64,000 bases of DNA from Paracraurococcus lichenis (GCF_030657435.1 NZ_JAUTWS010000015.1:97460-161459), one strand, 5' to 3'. Shown: positions 19,254-29,361, counted from the first letter of the stretch. The notes: generated by a model not told the origin, from the sequence alone. Numbers and translations are program-made.

Positions 19254-20816
19254 CTAGGCCGTCTTCCGCACGTTCCAGAACACCGTGCTCGGCGCCTTCA
19301 GGATCCCGCTGACGCGCGAGGCGCGCCAGGCATGCGGGATGATCCAGAGGCCGACCGGGATGAAGGGCGGCTCCTGCAGCGCCTGCGCCTGCATCCGCCG
19401 CGCCACCTGCTGCTGCGCCGCCATGTCCGGCGCGTCGAACCAGGCGTCGCGCAGCGCCTCCATGCGCGGGTTCGGGTGGTCGTTGCCGTAGAGCGGCGTG
19501 TGCATGCCCGGATTGGTGGTCCAGAGGCCGGACCAGGAGAGGGCGAAGCAGTGCCAGGGGTTGCGGTCCGCGCCCTCGCCGCTCGCCCGCCAGCGGCCGA
19601 TCATGGTGCCCCAGTCCATCGCCTGCAGGTCTACGTTCAGCCCGATGCCGCGCAGCAGCGCATTCGCCACCAGGCCGATGGCGTTCGGCGCCGGCAGGTC
19701 GGTGGGCAGCATCTGCACCACCGGGCGGCCGTCATAGCCGCTCTCCTTCACCAGCCGGCGCGCGAGGTCGAGGTTGCGCGGGCCGATCAGGGCGGCGAGC
19801 CCCTCGTCATTGGCATAGGGGCTGTCGGGATGGAACCAGCCGAAGCCGGTCCTGGTCAGCTCCGGGTCGCTGCCAGCCAGCGCCTGCATGAACTCCGGCT
19901 GGTCCACCGCCGGGACCAGGGCGTGGCGCAGCGCCGGGTTGTCGAAGGGCGGCACGCGGGTGTTGAAGGTGACGAAGCCGTAGAAGCCGAGGCGCTCCAC
20001 CACCTCCACCGTCACGTCGCGCATCCGCCGCAGGCGGGGGACGAGGTCGAGCAGCGGCCGCTCCATCCAGTCCACCTCGCCCTGCTGCAGCGCCGCCGCG
20101 GCGGTGGCGGGGTCGGGCATGACCTGCCACTCCACCCGCTCGAGATGGACGACCTTGCCGCCGGCCCAGGCCTCCGGCGGCTCGTTGCGCGGGACGTAGC
20201 GGTCGAACTTGCGGAAGACGGCGCGGGAGCCCGCGACCCATTCGTCGCGGACGAAGCGGAAGGGGCCGCTGCCGATGCTCTCCGTCACCTGGGTGAAGGC
20301 ATCGGTCCGCGCCACGCGCTCCGGCAGGATGACCGGCTGGGTCAGGGCGAAGGGCATCAGCGCGAAGGGCTTCGTCAGCCGGATCTCGAAGCGCCGGTCG
20401 TCCAGCGCGCGGATCTCCGCCATCTGCGATGCCATGCGCTTGCCGAAGATGTCGCGCTGCTGCCAGCGGCGGATGGAGGCGACGCAGTCCTGCGCCCGCA
20501 CCGGCTCGCCATCATGGAACCAGAGCCCGTCGCGCAGCCGGAAGGTCCAGCTCAGGCCGTCGGCGGAAAGCTCGTGCCCCTCCACCATCTGCGGCCGGGG
20601 CAGCAGGTCCGCGCCGAGGCCGTAGAGGAAGTCGTGCACCATCAGCGCATAGTTCGTGGAGATCAGCGCGCTGGACCAGAGCGGGTCGAGCGAGGAGAGG
20701 TTCGCATGCGGCACGAAGCGCAGCGTGGCCGCCGCCGCGCCCTGGCCGATGGCGGGGCCGGCAAGCGCCGAGGCCGCCGCGCCGAGAAGTGGTCGCCTGC
20801 CGATGCCGCCTGCCAT
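19254..20816 (-). CDS. ABC transporter substrate-binding protein, family 5 (peptide/opine type)
   Basis: A 520-residue periplasmic binding protein. The N-terminus holds a twin-arginine-like signal ('GRRPLLGAAASALAGPAIG'), then 'LRFVPHANLSSLDPLWSS', 'LSWTFRLRDGLWFHDGEPV' and 'GSGPFRFVRDEW', which are SBP_bac_5 landmarks. Such proteins deliver peptides, opines or related molecules to Dpp/Opp-type ABC permeases. No permease or ATPase genes lie beside it, so it either serves components elsewhere or the set has been lost. Divergent from the alpha/beta hydrolase at 20930 with 113 bases between. Confidence 0.9.
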   Translation of the reverse strand: MAGGIGRRPLLGAAASALAGPAIGQGAAAATLRFVPHANLSSLDPLWSSALISTNYALMVHDFLYGLGADLLPRPQMVEGHELSADGLSWTFRLRDGLWFHDGEPVRAQDCVASIRRWQQRDIFGKRMASQMAEIRALDDRRFEIRLTKPFALMPFALTQPVILPERVARTDAFTQVTESIGSGPFRFVRDEWVAGSRAVFRKFDRYVPRNEPPEAWAGGKVVHLERVEWQVMPDPATAAAALQQGEVDWMERPLLDLVPRLRRMRDVTVEVVERLGFYGFVTFNTRVPPFDNPALRHALVPAVDQPEFMQALAGSDPELTRTGFGWFHPDSPYANDEGLAALIGPRNLDLARRLVKESGYDGRPVVQMLPTDLPAPNAIGLVANALLRGIGLNVDLQAMDWGTMIGRWRASGEGADRNPWHCFALSWSGLWTTNPGMHTPLYGNDHPNPRMEALRDAWFDAPDMAAQQQVARRMQAQALQEPPFIPVGLWIIPHAWRASRVSGILKAPSTVFWNVRKTA

Positions 20817-20929
20817 CGCACCCTCCTTGCCGTTCCCGCGGCAAGCTGAGCAAGCCGCGTGCCGGCGGGCAACCCGTCGCGCGCCCGGGCGGCGGCCGCT
20901 ACTCTGTGCGGGACAGCAGGGGGCAGGCG

Positions 20930-21790
20930 ATGCGCGCGAGGGTTCGCGACACGGAGATCTGGTTCGACATCGAGGGTCCGGGCCTGGTGCCGGACGGGCC
21001 GCGGATGCGGGAACGCCCCGTCGCGTTCGCGATCCATGGCGGGCCGGGCAGCGACCACAGCGGCTTCAAGCCGGCCTATGCCGCGCTGACCGAGGCCATG
21101 CAGGTCGTCTATTTCGACCATCGCGGCCAGGGCCGCTCCGGCCGCGGCGATCCCGCGCGCTGGACGCTGGACGAGGCGGTGGAGGACATGGAGGCGCTGC
21201 GCCGCCATCTCGGCTGCAGCCCGATCGTCTCCATCGGCACGAGCTACGGCGGCATGGTCGCGCAGGCGCATGCGGCGCGCTACCCCGATGCCGTCTCGCA
21301 TCTCGTGCTCGTCGTCACGGCCTCGCATGGCGGCTTCATCCCGCGCGCGCAGCAGATCCTGGCCGAGCGCGGCACGCCGGAGCAGCAGGCGCTCTGCGCC
21401 AAGGTCTGGGAGGGCGGCTTCGAGGACGAGGCGGAGCTGAAGCGCTACTACCGCGTGATGGGCCCGCTCTACTCGGCGAAGCACGATCCGGCGAAGGCCG
21501 AGGACGGCACGGCGCGCGCCATCCACAGCCCGGAGGCGCTGAACCGTGCCTTCCGCCCGGGCGGTTTCCTCCGGACCTTCGACCTGCGGCCGGAACTGCC
21601 GCGCATCGCCGCGCCCACGCTGATCCTCGCCGGGCGGCTCGACTGGATCTGCCCGCCGGAATTCTCCGAGGAGATCCACCGGCTGATCCCGGGCTCGCGC
21701 CTCGTCATCGTCGAGGAGTCGAGCCATACCATGCGGGCGGATGCGCCGGAGCGGCTCTTCGGCGAGATCCTCCGCTTCGTCGGGGCCTGA
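20930..21790 (+). CDS. Alpha/beta hydrolase, proline iminopeptidase-like
   Basis: A 286-residue hydrolase with oxyanion segment 'AIHGGPGSDHSGF', 'YFDHRGQGRSGRG', nucleophile elbow 'GTSYGGMVAQ', acid residue in 'LAGRLDWICPPE' and the last His in 'EESSHTMRAD'. 'HGGPG' plus the 'DHRGQGRS' block resemble prolyl iminopeptidases, but family members also act as esterases or lactonases. The start at 20930 follows a GGGGGCAGG stretch. It is four bases ahead of the CYTH gene, so the two probably share a transcript. Confidence 0.88.
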   Translation: MRARVRDTEIWFDIEGPGLVPDGPRMRERPVAFAIHGGPGSDHSGFKPAYAALTEAMQVVYFDHRGQGRSGRGDPARWTLDEAVEDMEALRRHLGCSPIVSIGTSYGGMVAQAHAARYPDAVSHLVLVVTASHGGFIPRAQQILAERGTPEQQALCAKVWEGGFEDEAELKRYYRVMGPLYSAKHDPAKAEDGTARAIHSPEALNRAFRPGGFLRTFDLRPELPRIAAPTLILAGRLDWICPPEFSEEIHRLIPGSRLVIVEESSHTMRADAPERLFGEILRFVGA

Positions 21791-21794
21791 CGCC

Positions 21795-22271
21795 ATGGGC
21801 ACGGAGATCGAGCGGAAATTCCTCGTCGCCGGCGATGGCTGGCGCGCCGCGGCGCTCGGGCCGGGGCAGCGCCTGCGGCAGGGCTACCTGGCGCATGGCG
21901 GCGGCGGCGCGCCGGTGGTGCGGGTGCGGCTGGTCGACGATGACGGCGTCCTCACCATCAAGGGCCCCGGCCTGCTGGCGCGCGCCGAATACGAGTACCC
22001 GATCCCGGCGGCGGATGCGCTGGCGATGCTGGAGACGCTCTGCGCCCCCCCGGTGATCGAGAAGACCCGCACCCGCGTCGCCCATGGCGGCCTGGTCTGG
22101 GAGGTGGACGCCTTCGGCGGCCATCTGGCCGGGCTGGTGCTGGCGGAGGTCGAACTGGCCGCCGCCGATCAGGCCGTGACGCTGCCCGACTGGGTCGGGG
22201 CGGAGGTGACGGCGGATGCCCGCTACCAGAACGCGGTGCTGGCCCGCGCCGCGGCCCCGCCTGCCGTCTGA
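21795..22271 (+). CDS. CYTH domain protein (triphosphate tunnel metalloenzyme)
   Basis: A 158-residue single CYTH domain. The defining ExExK motif is 'EIERKF' at residues 4-9; further tunnel residues are the paired Arg in 'VVRVRLVDD', 'LTIKGPG' and 'LAEVELAAADQ'. Bacterial members hydrolyse inorganic triphosphate or related compounds with a divalent metal. It begins four bases after the hydrolase stop codon. A 424-base gap follows. Confidence 0.88.
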   Translation: MGTEIERKFLVAGDGWRAAALGPGQRLRQGYLAHGGGGAPVVRVRLVDDDGVLTIKGPGLLARAEYEYPIPAADALAMLETLCAPPVIEKTRTRVAHGGLVWEVDAFGGHLAGLVLAEVELAAADQAVTLPDWVGAEVTADARYQNAVLARAAAPPAV

Positions 22272-22695
22272 CCGTCACGGATCGGCCGAGCCGCCGGCGG
22301 CGAAGGGCACCGCCATCGGCAGCGCCGCCCCGGCTCGGTCGGCCAGGGGGAGGCGGGGCGGGCGGCAGGAAGGCGCCGCACGGCAGGGGGGGCGGGGCAG
22401 GGCCCCTCTTCCTCCGGGCGAGTCCTGGACCGAGGCTGGCCCGGATGCCGCGGCGGGAGTATGCCGCGCCCCTGCCGGATGGCCCAGGCTCGGGCGGGCG
22501 GCAGGTGGAGAAGATGCAACGGTTCGGCCCATTCGCCCGCAACCCATGGCGATTGCAGGATTCCAACGATCCTGACACTGTCGCGTCCATGTCACGTGAC
22601 AGGTCGTTGCGCGTCCGCTGGGCTGTCAACGAAGCTGCAAGGTTTTGCCGGCGGCCCGCCGGATGTATGATGTGATTTCGAGCCAGGAGACCCGT
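22272..22695. other. Intergenic region upstream of xseB with two palindromes
   Basis: No gene is supported in this 424-base stretch. It holds a GC-rich first half with no clear structure, then GACACTGTC (around 22574-22582) and the perfect 12-bp palindrome TGTCACGTGACA at 22590-22601, followed by a possible promoter just before xseB. The paired palindromes look like binding sites for a dimeric regulator; no candidate regulator is nearby. Confidence 0.4.
22643..22671 (+). promoter_or_regulatory. Possible sigma-70-like promoter of the xseB-ispA-dxs operon
   Basis: A TATGAT -10 match at 22666-22671 lies 17 bases after a weak TTTTGC -35 at 22643-22648, 25 bases before the xseB start. The AT content is locally higher than the surroundings. 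Weak -35, so tentative. Confidence 0.35.
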
Positions 22696-22968
22696 ATGGG
22701 AGAGGGGCGGGGCCAGCCCGGCGGAGCGGAGGACATGCCCGCGCGGCGCGCGCTCGCGGCCATGTCCTTCGAGGACGCGCTGCAGGAGCTGGAGGAGATC
22801 GTTCGGTCGCTGGAAGGGGGGAAGGGATCCCTCGCCCAGGCGATCGCGGATTACGAACGGGGCGCCGCGCTGCGCCAGCATTGCGAGCGGAAGCTGGCCG
22901 AGGCCGAGGCCAAGGTCCAGGCCATCGTCGAAGGCCCCGGCGGCCCGACGCTGCGCGATGTCGAATGA
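22696..22968 (+). CDS. xseB: Exodeoxyribonuclease VII small subunit
   Basis: A 90-residue protein whose core 'SFEDALQELEEIVRSLEGGKGSLAQAI' (start shown) and 'YERGAALRQHCERKLAEAEAKV' are diagnostic for XseB. It forms the helical partner of XseA in the nuclease that degrades single-stranded DNA into oligonucleotides. The start at 22696 follows a GGAGA site; a Met at 22762 just before the core is an alternative and would give a shorter protein closer to some relatives. It overlaps or abuts ispA, an arrangement common in bacteria. Confidence 0.92.
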   Translation: MGEGRGQPGGAEDMPARRALAAMSFEDALQELEEIVRSLEGGKGSLAQAIADYERGAALRQHCERKLAEAEAKVQAIVEGPGGPTLRDVE

Positions 22969-22981
22969 GGTCCCGACCCGG

Positions 22982-23899
22982 ATGAGCACGACCACCGACG
23001 CGCCGGCCTTCTCCCTGGCGCGCGCCATGGCGGAGGCCGCCGCCGAGATCGACCAGGCCCTCGATATCCTGCTGCCGCCCGAGGAGGGGCCGGAGGCGCC
23101 GCTCTATGCCGCCATGCGCTATGCCGCCATCGGCGGCGGCAAGCGGCTGCGCGGCTTCCTGGTGCTGGAGGGCGCGCGGCAGTTCAGCGTCTCCCGCCAG
23201 GCGGCGCTGCGGGTCGCCGCGGCGCTCGAGATGGTGCATGCCTATAGCCTGGTGCATGACGACCTGCCGGCGATGGACGACGACGACCTCCGCCGCGGCA
23301 AGCCGACCGTGCACAAGGCCTTCGACGAGGCGACGGCGATCCTGGCCGGCGACGCGCTGCAGAGCCATGCCTTCACCGTGCTGGCCGAGGACGCGACCCA
23401 TGCCGACCCGGCGGTCCGCGCCGAGCTGGTGCGCTGCCTGTCGAGGGCCGCCGGCCCGCGCGGCATGTGCGGCGGCCAGATGCTCGACATGCTGGCCGAG
23501 CGGTCCGAGGAACAGCTCGACGAGGTCGCGATCGGCCGGCTGCAGACGCTCAAGACCGGCAAGCTGATCGAGTTCGCGGCCGAGGCGGGCGCCATCCTCG
23601 GCAAGGCGCCGCTCGCGCAGCGGCACGCGCTGCTCGGCTATGGCCGCGACCTCGGCGCCGCCTTCCAGATCGCCGACGACCTGCTGGACGCGACCGCGAG
23701 CGCGGCGGAGACCGGCAAGGCGACCGGCAAGGATGCCGCCGCCGGCAAGGCCACGCTGGTCGGACTGCTCGGGCTCGAGCGCGCGCGGCTGCAGGCCGAG
23801 CGGCTGGTCGCCCAGGCCAAGGCTCACCTTGACGGCTTCGGCGAGAGGGGCGACCTCTTGCGGATGCTCGCAGACTTCACCATCGAGCGGAGAAGCTGA
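22982..23899 (+). CDS. ispA: Farnesyl/geranylgeranyl diphosphate synthase
   Basis: About 305 residues. Both aspartate-rich motifs of trans-prenyltransferases are present: '[14 protein letters not shown]' and 'DDLLD'. '[10 protein letters not shown]' and 'LKTGKLI' are also family marks. It condenses IPP with DMAPP, GPP (and possibly FPP) to supply quinone, hopanoid and carotenoid synthesis. Chain length is hard to call from these motifs. ATG at 22982 is used; an ATG at 22958 would overlap the xseB stop by 11 bases. The stop overlaps the dxs start by one base (TGATG), so dxs is coupled. Confidence 0.93.
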   Translation: MSTTTDAPAFSLARAMAEAAAEIDQALDILLPPEEGPEAPLYAAMRYAAIGGGKRLRGFLVLEGARQFSVSRQAALRVAAALEMVHAYSLVHDDLPAMDDDDLRRGKPTVHKAFDEATAILAGDALQSHAFTVLAEDATHADPAVRAELVRCLSRAAGPRGMCGGQMLDMLAERSEEQLDEVAIGRLQTLKTGKLIEFAAEAGAILGKAPLAQRHALLGYGRDLGAAFQIADDLLDATASAAETGKATGKDAAAGKATLVGLLGLERARLQAERLVAQAKAHLDGFGERGDLLRMLADFTIERRS

Positions 23900-25821
23900 T
23901 GTCGCCCCCGCCTGCCACTCCGCTCCTCGACCGCGTCCGCGTGCCGGCCGACATGCGCAACTTCTCGGCCGACCAGCTCAAGCAGCTCGCCGACGAGGTG
24001 CGCGCCGAGACCATCTCGGCCGTCAGCGTCACCGGCGGCCATCTCGGCGCCTCGCTCGGCGTGGTCGAGCTGACGGTCGCGCTGCATGCGGTCTTCGAGA
24101 CGCCGCGCGACCGGCTGATCTGGGATGTCGGCCACCAGGCCTATCCGCACAAGCTCCTGACCGGCCGGCGCGACCGCATCCGGACGCTCCGCACCGGCGG
24201 CGGCCTTTCCGGCTTCACCCGCCGCAGCGAGAGCGAGTACGACCCCTTCGGCGCGGCGCATTCCAGCACCTCGATCTCCGCCGGCCTCGGCATGGCGGTC
24301 GCGCGCGACCTGAAGGGCGACACGCGCAACGTCATCGCCGTGATCGGCGACGGCGCGATGAGCGCGGGCATGGCCTACGAGGCCATGAACAATGCCGGCG
24401 CCGAGAAGTCGCGGCTGATCGTCGTGCTGAACGACAACGACATGTCCATCGCGCCGCCGGTCGGGGCGATGAGCGCCTACCTGTCGAAGGTCGTCTCCTC
24501 CCGCCCCTTCCTCTCCATCCGCGACATGATGGCGAAGCTGGCGCGGCGCTTCCCGGCGCCGATCGAGCGGGCGGCGAAGCGGGCCGACGAATATGCCCGC
24601 GGCCTGCTGACCGGCGGCACGCTCTTCGAGGAGCTGGGCTTCTACTATGTCGGCCCGATCGACGGGCACGACCTCGACCATCTGCTGCCGGTGCTGCGAA
24701 ACCTCCGCGACACGGAGCTGCACGACCCCATCCTGCTGCACGTGGTGACCAAGAAGGGCAAGGGCTATGCCCCGGCCGAGGCCAGCGCCGACAAGTACCA
24801 CGGCGTGCAGAAATTCAACGTCATCACCGGCGAGCAGCAGAAGGCCCCGCCCGGCCCGCCCTCCTATACCAAGGTCTTCGCCAATGCCCTGATCGCGGAG
24901 GCCGAGGCGGATGCGCGGATCGTCGCGATCAACGCCGCCATGCCCTCCGGCACCGGGCTCGATGCCTTCGGCAAGCGCTTCCCGAAGCGCACCTTCGATG
25001 TCGGCATCGCCGAGCAGCACGCCGTCACCTTCGCCGCCGGCATGGCGACGGAGGGGATGAAGCCCTTCTGCGCCATCTACTCCACCTTCCTGCAGCGCGC
25101 CTATGACCAGGTGGTGCATGACGTGGTGCTGCAGAACCTGCCGGTGCGCTTCGCCATGGACCGCGCCGGCCTGGTCGGCGCCGACGGCGCGACGCATGCC
25201 GGCAGCTTCGACATCGCCTATCTCGGCTGCCTGCCCGGCATCGTGCTGATGGCCGCGAGCGACGAGGCCGAGCTGATGCACATGGTGGCGACGGCGGCGG
25301 CGATCGACGACCGCCCCAGCGCCTTCCGCTATCCCCGCGGGGAGGGCATCGGCCTCGAGCTGCCGAAGCGCGGCACGCCGCTCGAGATCGGCAAGGGGCG
25401 CGTGCTGCGGGAGGGCACCAAGGTCGCCATCCTCTCCTATGGCGCGCGGCTGCAGGAATGCCTGAAGGCGGCGGAGGAGCTCGGCGCCAAGGGGTTGTCC
25501 ACGACCGTCGCCGATGCGCGCTTCGCCAAGCCGCTCGATACCGCGCTGGTGGAACGGCTCGCGCGCGAGCACGAGGTGCTGATCACCATCGAGGAAGGCT
25601 CGGTGGGCGGCTTCGGCAGCTTCGTGCTGCAGCACCTGGCGCTGCGCGGCATGCTCGATGCCGGGCTGAAGGTGCGGCCGATGTGCCTGCCGGACCGCTT
25701 CATCGACCACGACAGCCCGAAGAAGCAGTATGACGAGGCCGGGCTGAACGCGGCGCAGATCGTGGCCATGGCGGTCTCGGCACTCGGCAGCGGCGTCGCG
25801 GTGGCCCCGGCGCGGGCCTGA
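23899..25821 (+). CDS. dxs: 1-deoxy-D-xylulose-5-phosphate synthase
   Basis: A full-length 640-residue DXS. The thiamine diphosphate site is '[16 protein letters not shown]', the N-terminal '[18 protein letters not shown]' and '[11 protein letters not shown]' are intact, and the transketolase C-half has '[17 protein letters not shown]', '[15 protein letters not shown]' and '[19 protein letters not shown]'. It joins pyruvate and glyceraldehyde-3-phosphate in the first step of the MEP isoprenoid pathway. Third gene of a tightly packed operon with xseB and ispA, a common arrangement that feeds precursor directly to the prenyl synthase. Confidence 0.97.
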   Translation: MSPPPATPLLDRVRVPADMRNFSADQLKQLADEVRAETISAVSVTGGHLGASLGVVELTVALHAVFETPRDRLIWDVGHQAYPHKLLTGRRDRIRTLRTGGGLSGFTRRSESEYDPFGAAHSSTSISAGLGMAVARDLKGDTRNVIAVIGDGAMSAGMAYEAMNNAGAEKSRLIVVLNDNDMSIAPPVGAMSAYLSKVVSSRPFLSIRDMMAKLARRFPAPIERAAKRADEYARGLLTGGTLFEELGFYYVGPIDGHDLDHLLPVLRNLRDTELHDPILLHVVTKKGKGYAPAEASADKYHGVQKFNVITGEQQKAPPGPPSYTKVFANALIAEAEADARIVAINAAMPSGTGLDAFGKRFPKRTFDVGIAEQHAVTFAAGMATEGMKPFCAIYSTFLQRAYDQVVHDVVLQNLPVRFAMDRAGLVGADGATHAGSFDIAYLGCLPGIVLMAASDEAELMHMVATAAAIDDRPSAFRYPRGEGIGLELPKRGTPLEIGKGRVLREGTKVAILSYGARLQECLKAAEELGAKGLSTTVADARFAKPLDTALVERLAREHEVLITIEEGSVGGFGSFVLQHLALRGMLDAGLKVRPMCLPDRFIDHDSPKKQYDEAGLNAAQIVAMAVSALGSGVAVAPARA

Positions 25822-25852
25822 TCGCCGCGACGACCCCGGCCGGTCATCCCGG

Positions 25853-25905
25853 CCCGCACCGGGCCTGAGCCGGTGCGGGAAGGCCAGGGGCCCTGCGGCC
25901 CCTGG
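25853..25905. terminator. Pair of hairpins between convergent dxs and metE
   Basis: Two perfect stems stand in tandem: CCCGCACCGG with its complement (25853-25879, 7-base loop) and CCAGGGGCC with its complement (25884-25905, 4-base loop). They lie between the two stop codons and can end both transcripts. There is no long T run, so factor-dependent or structural termination is possible. Confidence 0.5.
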
Positions 25906-25931
25906 TGGTTCGACTCCCGGGGAACGCCCCC

Positions 25932-28229
25932 TCACTCCGCGGCGGTCAGTTCCGCCCGCAACTGCCGCGCGGCGGCGACCAGGTTGCCGACCGCCGGCCG
26001 CACCTCCGCCCAGCCGCGCGTCTTGCAGCCGCAATCGGGGTTGAGCCAGAGCCGCCCCGCCGGCAGCCGCCGCAGCGCCTGCCGTGCCAGCGCCGCCATC
26101 TCCGAGGCCTCCGGTACCCGCGGGCTGTGGATGTCCCAGACCCCCGGGCCGACCGCGTTCGGGTAGTCGAAGCCGGCGAAGGCGTCGAGCAGCGCCATCC
26201 GGCTGCGCGCCGTCTCGATCGAGATGACATCGGCATCCAGCGCCGCGATGGCGCCGATGATGTCCTCGAACTCGCTGTAGCACATATGGGTATGGACCTG
26301 GGTCGCGTCGCCGAGGCCGGAGGCGGCGAGGCGGAAGGCGGCGACCGCCCAGCGCAGGTAGTCGGCGCGCGCCGCGGCGCGCAGCGGCAGGCCCTCCCGG
26401 AAGGCGGGCTCGTCGATCTGGACGATGGCGATGCCGGCGGCCTCCAGGTCCTCGGCCTCATCGCGGATGGCGAGCGCGATCTGCCGGCAGACCGTCTCGC
26501 GCGGGATGTCCTCCCGCGCGAAGGCCCATTGCAGCATGGTCACCGGGCCGGTGAGCATGCCCTTCACCGGGCGGGCGGTCAGCGACTGCGCATGCGCCGC
26601 CCAGCGCACCGTCATCGGCGCCGGCCGCGCCACGTCCCGCCAGATGATCGGCGGGGCGACGCAGCGGCTGCCATAGGACTGCACCCAGCCATGCTTCGTC
26701 ACGGCATAGCCGTCGAGCTGCTCGGCGAAATACTTCACCATGTCGTTGCGCTCGAACTCGCCGTGGACCAGCACGTCGATGCCGGCCGCTTCCTGCCAGC
26801 GCACCGCCTCCTCGGTCAGCCGCGCCATCGCCGCCTCGTAGTCCGCCGGCGTCGTCTCGCCGCGGGCGAGGCGGGCGCGGGCCTGCCGCACCTCGGCGGT
26901 CTGCGGCAGGGAGCCGATGGTGGTGACGGGCAGCGGCGGCAGCCCCAGCCGCGCCTGCTGCCGGGCGGCGCGCGCCGCGAAGGGGCTGGCGCGGCGTTCC
27001 ATCGCCGGCGTCACGGCGGCCAGGCGCGCCGCGATATCGGCGCGGTGCGCGGCGGCATCGGCGCGGGCTTCAGCCAGCACCGCATCGCTCTCCCGGAAGG
27101 CGGCGGCCGCCACCGACTCGCCCTCGTCGAGCGCGCGGGCCAGCAGCGCGACCTCCGCCAGCTTCTCCTCGGCGAAGGCGAGGCGGCGGCGCAGCGCCGG
27201 ATCGAGCGCGGTCTCGTGCGCCAGGCTCTGCGGCACATGCAGCAGGGAGCAGGAGGGCGCCACCATCAGCCGCCGGGCGCCGCCCGACCGCGCCGCAGCC
27301 TGCCGCAGCAGGCCGAAGGCGCGCCGCAGGTCGCCGCGCCAGACATTCCGGCCGTCGACGACGCCGAGCGAGAGCCAGAGGTCCGGCCGCAGCGCCTCCA
27401 GCGCCGGCGCGAGCTGGCCGGGGTCGCGCACCAGGTCCAGATGCACGCCATCGACCGGCAGCGAAGCGACCAGCGGCAGGTTCTCCCCGAGCCCGCCGAA
27501 ATAGCTGGCGAGCAGCAGGCCGAGGCCGGGCGCCGCCTGGGCAAGCCGGTCATAGGCCAGGCGATAGGCGGCCTCGGCGCCGGCCGGCAGGTCGGTCGCC
27601 AAGCAGGGCTCGTCGATCTGCACCCAGGCCGCGCCGGCCTCGGCGATGCCGCGCAGCGCCGCCTCATAGGCCGGCAGCAGGCGCGGCAGCAGGTCGAGCG
27701 GCCGGTCGGTGTCGAGGGGCTTCGAGAGTAGCAGGAAGGAGACGGGGCCGAGCAGCACGGGCCGGGTGCGGCAGCCCAGCGCGAGGCCCTCCGCCACCGC
27801 CGCCGCCCAGCGGTTCTCGACCAGGCGGAAGCCCTGCGCGGCCGAGGGGGTCGGGACGAGGTAGTGGTAGTTGGTGTCGAACCACTTGGTCATCTCGAGC
27901 GCCGGCGCCTCGGGCGTGCCGCGGGCGAGGGCGAAGAGGGTGGCGAGCGGGACGGGCCCCTCGCCGGACCAGCCATAGCCGGGCGGGACGCAGCCGAAGG
28001 CGCAGGCGGTCTCCAGCACATGGTCGTAGAAGGCGAAGTCGCCCGAGGGCACATGCGCGATGCCGCTGCCGCGCTGCAGCGCGCGGGCCTGGGCGCGCAG
28101 GGCCGCGGCGGCCTGCCGCAGCCCGTCCTCGGGCAGGCGGCCGGCCCAATGCGCCTCGAGCGCCTGCTTGAGTTCGCGGCGCGGGCCGATGCGGGGATAG
28201 CCGAGATTGGCGGCGATGGTCATGCCCAT
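25932..28229 (-). CDS. metE: Cobalamin-independent methionine synthase
   Basis: A 765-residue MetE with both barrels. The N-terminal '[21 protein letters not shown]' opening (shown in part), '[13 protein letters not shown]', and the C-terminal zinc site in 'HTHMCYSEF', a downstream Glu, and '[13 protein letters not shown]' are all present. It transfers a methyl group from 5-methyltetrahydrofolate-polyglutamate to homocysteine without B12. The start at 28229 (MGM) opens the conserved N-terminus; earlier in-frame Mets fall inside the riboswitch. A cobalamin riboswitch upstream should shut the gene off when B12 is plentiful, implying the organism also owns the B12-dependent MetH. Confidence 0.97.
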   Translation of the reverse strand: MGMTIAANLGYPRIGPRRELKQALEAHWAGRLPEDGLRQAAAALRAQARALQRGSGIAHVPSGDFAFYDHVLETACAFGCVPPGYGWSGEGPVPLATLFALARGTPEAPALEMTKWFDTNYHYLVPTPSAAQGFRLVENRWAAAVAEGLALGCRTRPVLLGPVSFLLLSKPLDTDRPLDLLPRLLPAYEAALRGIAEAGAAWVQIDEPCLATDLPAGAEAAYRLAYDRLAQAAPGLGLLLASYFGGLGENLPLVASLPVDGVHLDLVRDPGQLAPALEALRPDLWLSLGVVDGRNVWRGDLRRAFGLLRQAAARSGGARRLMVAPSCSLLHVPQSLAHETALDPALRRRLAFAEEKLAEVALLARALDEGESVAAAAFRESDAVLAEARADAAAHRADIAARLAAVTPAMERRASPFAARAARQQARLGLPPLPVTTIGSLPQTAEVRQARARLARGETTPADYEAAMARLTEEAVRWQEAAGIDVLVHGEFERNDMVKYFAEQLDGYAVTKHGWVQSYGSRCVAPPIIWRDVARPAPMTVRWAAHAQSLTARPVKGMLTGPVTMLQWAFAREDIPRETVCRQIALAIRDEAEDLEAAGIAIVQIDEPAFREGLPLRAAARADYLRWAVAAFRLAASGLGDATQVHTHMCYSEFEDIIGAIAALDADVISIETARSRMALLDAFAGFDYPNAVGPGVWDIHSPRVPEASEMAALARQALRRLPAGRLWLNPDCGCKTRGWAEVRPAVGNLVAAARQLRAELTAAE

Positions 28230-28289
28230 GGTCTCCGCCGCCGGTGCGCCCAGCCCGGCGGAAGCGGTTGCGGCGCCCGCGCGGGGTCG

Positions 28290-28470
28290 CCGATGCCGGC
28301 AGGTCTCCTGGCTTGCGGATCCGCGCCGGCGCCCCGCCTTCCCACGCGGTCGCCCGCGCAGTGGCCGCCCCGCAGAGGGGGCGAAAGGCACCGGCTCTCC
28401 GCCGACAGTTGCTGGGGCAGCCGCCGACTGGGTGCGAGGCACCGCACGGCGTTCCCTTTTCACCCGCTCG
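28290..28470 (-). ncRNA. Cobalamin (AdoCbl) riboswitch upstream of metE
   Basis: Read on the minus strand the region holds the near-invariant B12 box AGCCAGGAGACCTGCC (28298-28313). Upstream, in the right order, are the other class landmarks: GGTGCC, CCCCAGCAACTG (the class wording is GGGAA/CAACTG-like P5-P6 region), GCCACTG, GGGAAGGC and GGCGCC. It ends about 60 bases before the metE start. Known members switch off translation or transcription when coenzyme B12 binds. Borders are approximate. Confidence 0.93.
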
Positions 28471-28490
28471 CGCGGGACCGACATGAAATA

Positions 28491-28519
28491 AGGATATCTT
28501 TATGCGATTATGCGGTCAA
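28491..28519 (-). promoter_or_regulatory. Promoter of the riboswitch-metE transcript
   Basis: On the minus strand TTGACC (28519-28514) and TATCCT (28496-28491) are spaced by exactly 17 bases, in a locally AT-rich patch. This would start the transcript at about 28484, just before the first conserved riboswitch helix. Confidence 0.6.
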
Positions 28520-28571
28520 TGCGCCGCAGATGACGGTTTGGTGGCCGCGCCGGGCCTGCTATGCCCTGGCC

Positions 28572-29330
28572 ATGGCAGACAAGGACGGCGCGAAGGCGCG
28601 GAGCCGCGCCGACCAGGCGCTGGTCGATCGCGGCCTGGTCGAGAGCCGCACCCGCGCCCAGGCCCTGATCCTGGCCGGGAAGGTCTATTCCGGCGAGCAG
28701 CGGATCGAGAAGGCGGGGCAGGTCATCGCCGGGGACCGGCCGCTCGAGGTCCGCGGCCAGGACCATCCCTGGGTCTCCCGCGGCGGCGTGAAGCTGGCGC
28801 ATGCGCTGGCGCATTTCGGCCTCTCGCCGGCCGGGCGGGTCTGCCTCGATGTCGGTGCCTCCACGGGAGGCTTCACCGACGTTCTGCTGCAGCACGGCGC
28901 GGCGAAGGTCTATGCCGTGGATGTCGGCCACGGGCAGCTTGCCTGGACGCTGCGGAACGACCCGCGGGTCGTGGTGCTGGAACGGGTGAATGCCCGCTAC
29001 CTCGAGGCTGCGCAGGTGCCGGAGCCGCCCGGCGTGCTGGTCTGCGATGCCAGCTTCATCGGGCTGCAGACGGTCCTGCCCGCGCCGCTCTCGCTCTGCG
29101 CGCCGGGCGCCTGGGCGGTCGCGCTCATCAAGCCGCAATTCGAGGTGGGGCCGGCGGTCGCCAAGGGCGGCGTGGTGCGGGATGCGGCGGTGCATCGCGC
29201 CGTCTGCGACCGCATCGCCGCCTGGTGGGGCGGGCTGCCGGGCTGGCGGGTGATCGGCGTGGAGCCGAGCCCGATCCTGGGGCCGGAGGGCAACCGGGAG
29301 TTCCTGATCGCCGCCGAACGGCCCGCCTGA
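28572..29330 (+). CDS. tlyA: TlyA-family rRNA methyltransferase (S4 plus FtsJ-like domains)
   Basis: A 252-residue protein with an N-terminal S4 RNA-binding domain ('RADQALVDRGLVESRTRAQA') and an FtsJ-like Rossmann methyltransferase ('VCLDVGASTGGFTDVLLQHG', 'YAVDVGHGQLAW', 'CDASFIGLQTVLP', 'IKPQFEVG'). TlyA proteins methylate 2'-hydroxyls of 16S and/or 23S rRNA; some are called haemolysin A. In many alphaproteobacteria the gene directly follows dxs; here metE on the opposite strand separates them. ATG at 28572 is used; it lies 243 bases from the riboswitch gene start. Confidence 0.92.
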   Translation: MADKDGAKARSRADQALVDRGLVESRTRAQALILAGKVYSGEQRIEKAGQVIAGDRPLEVRGQDHPWVSRGGVKLAHALAHFGLSPAGRVCLDVGASTGGFTDVLLQHGAAKVYAVDVGHGQLAWTLRNDPRVVVLERVNARYLEAAQVPEPPGVLVCDASFIGLQTVLPAPLSLCAPGAWAVALIKPQFEVGPAVAKGGVVRDAAVHRAVCDRIAAWWGGLPGWRVIGVEPSPILGPEGNREFLIAAERPA

Positions 29331-29361
29331 CGCGGGCGGCCGCTGCCGCTATATCCCGCGC

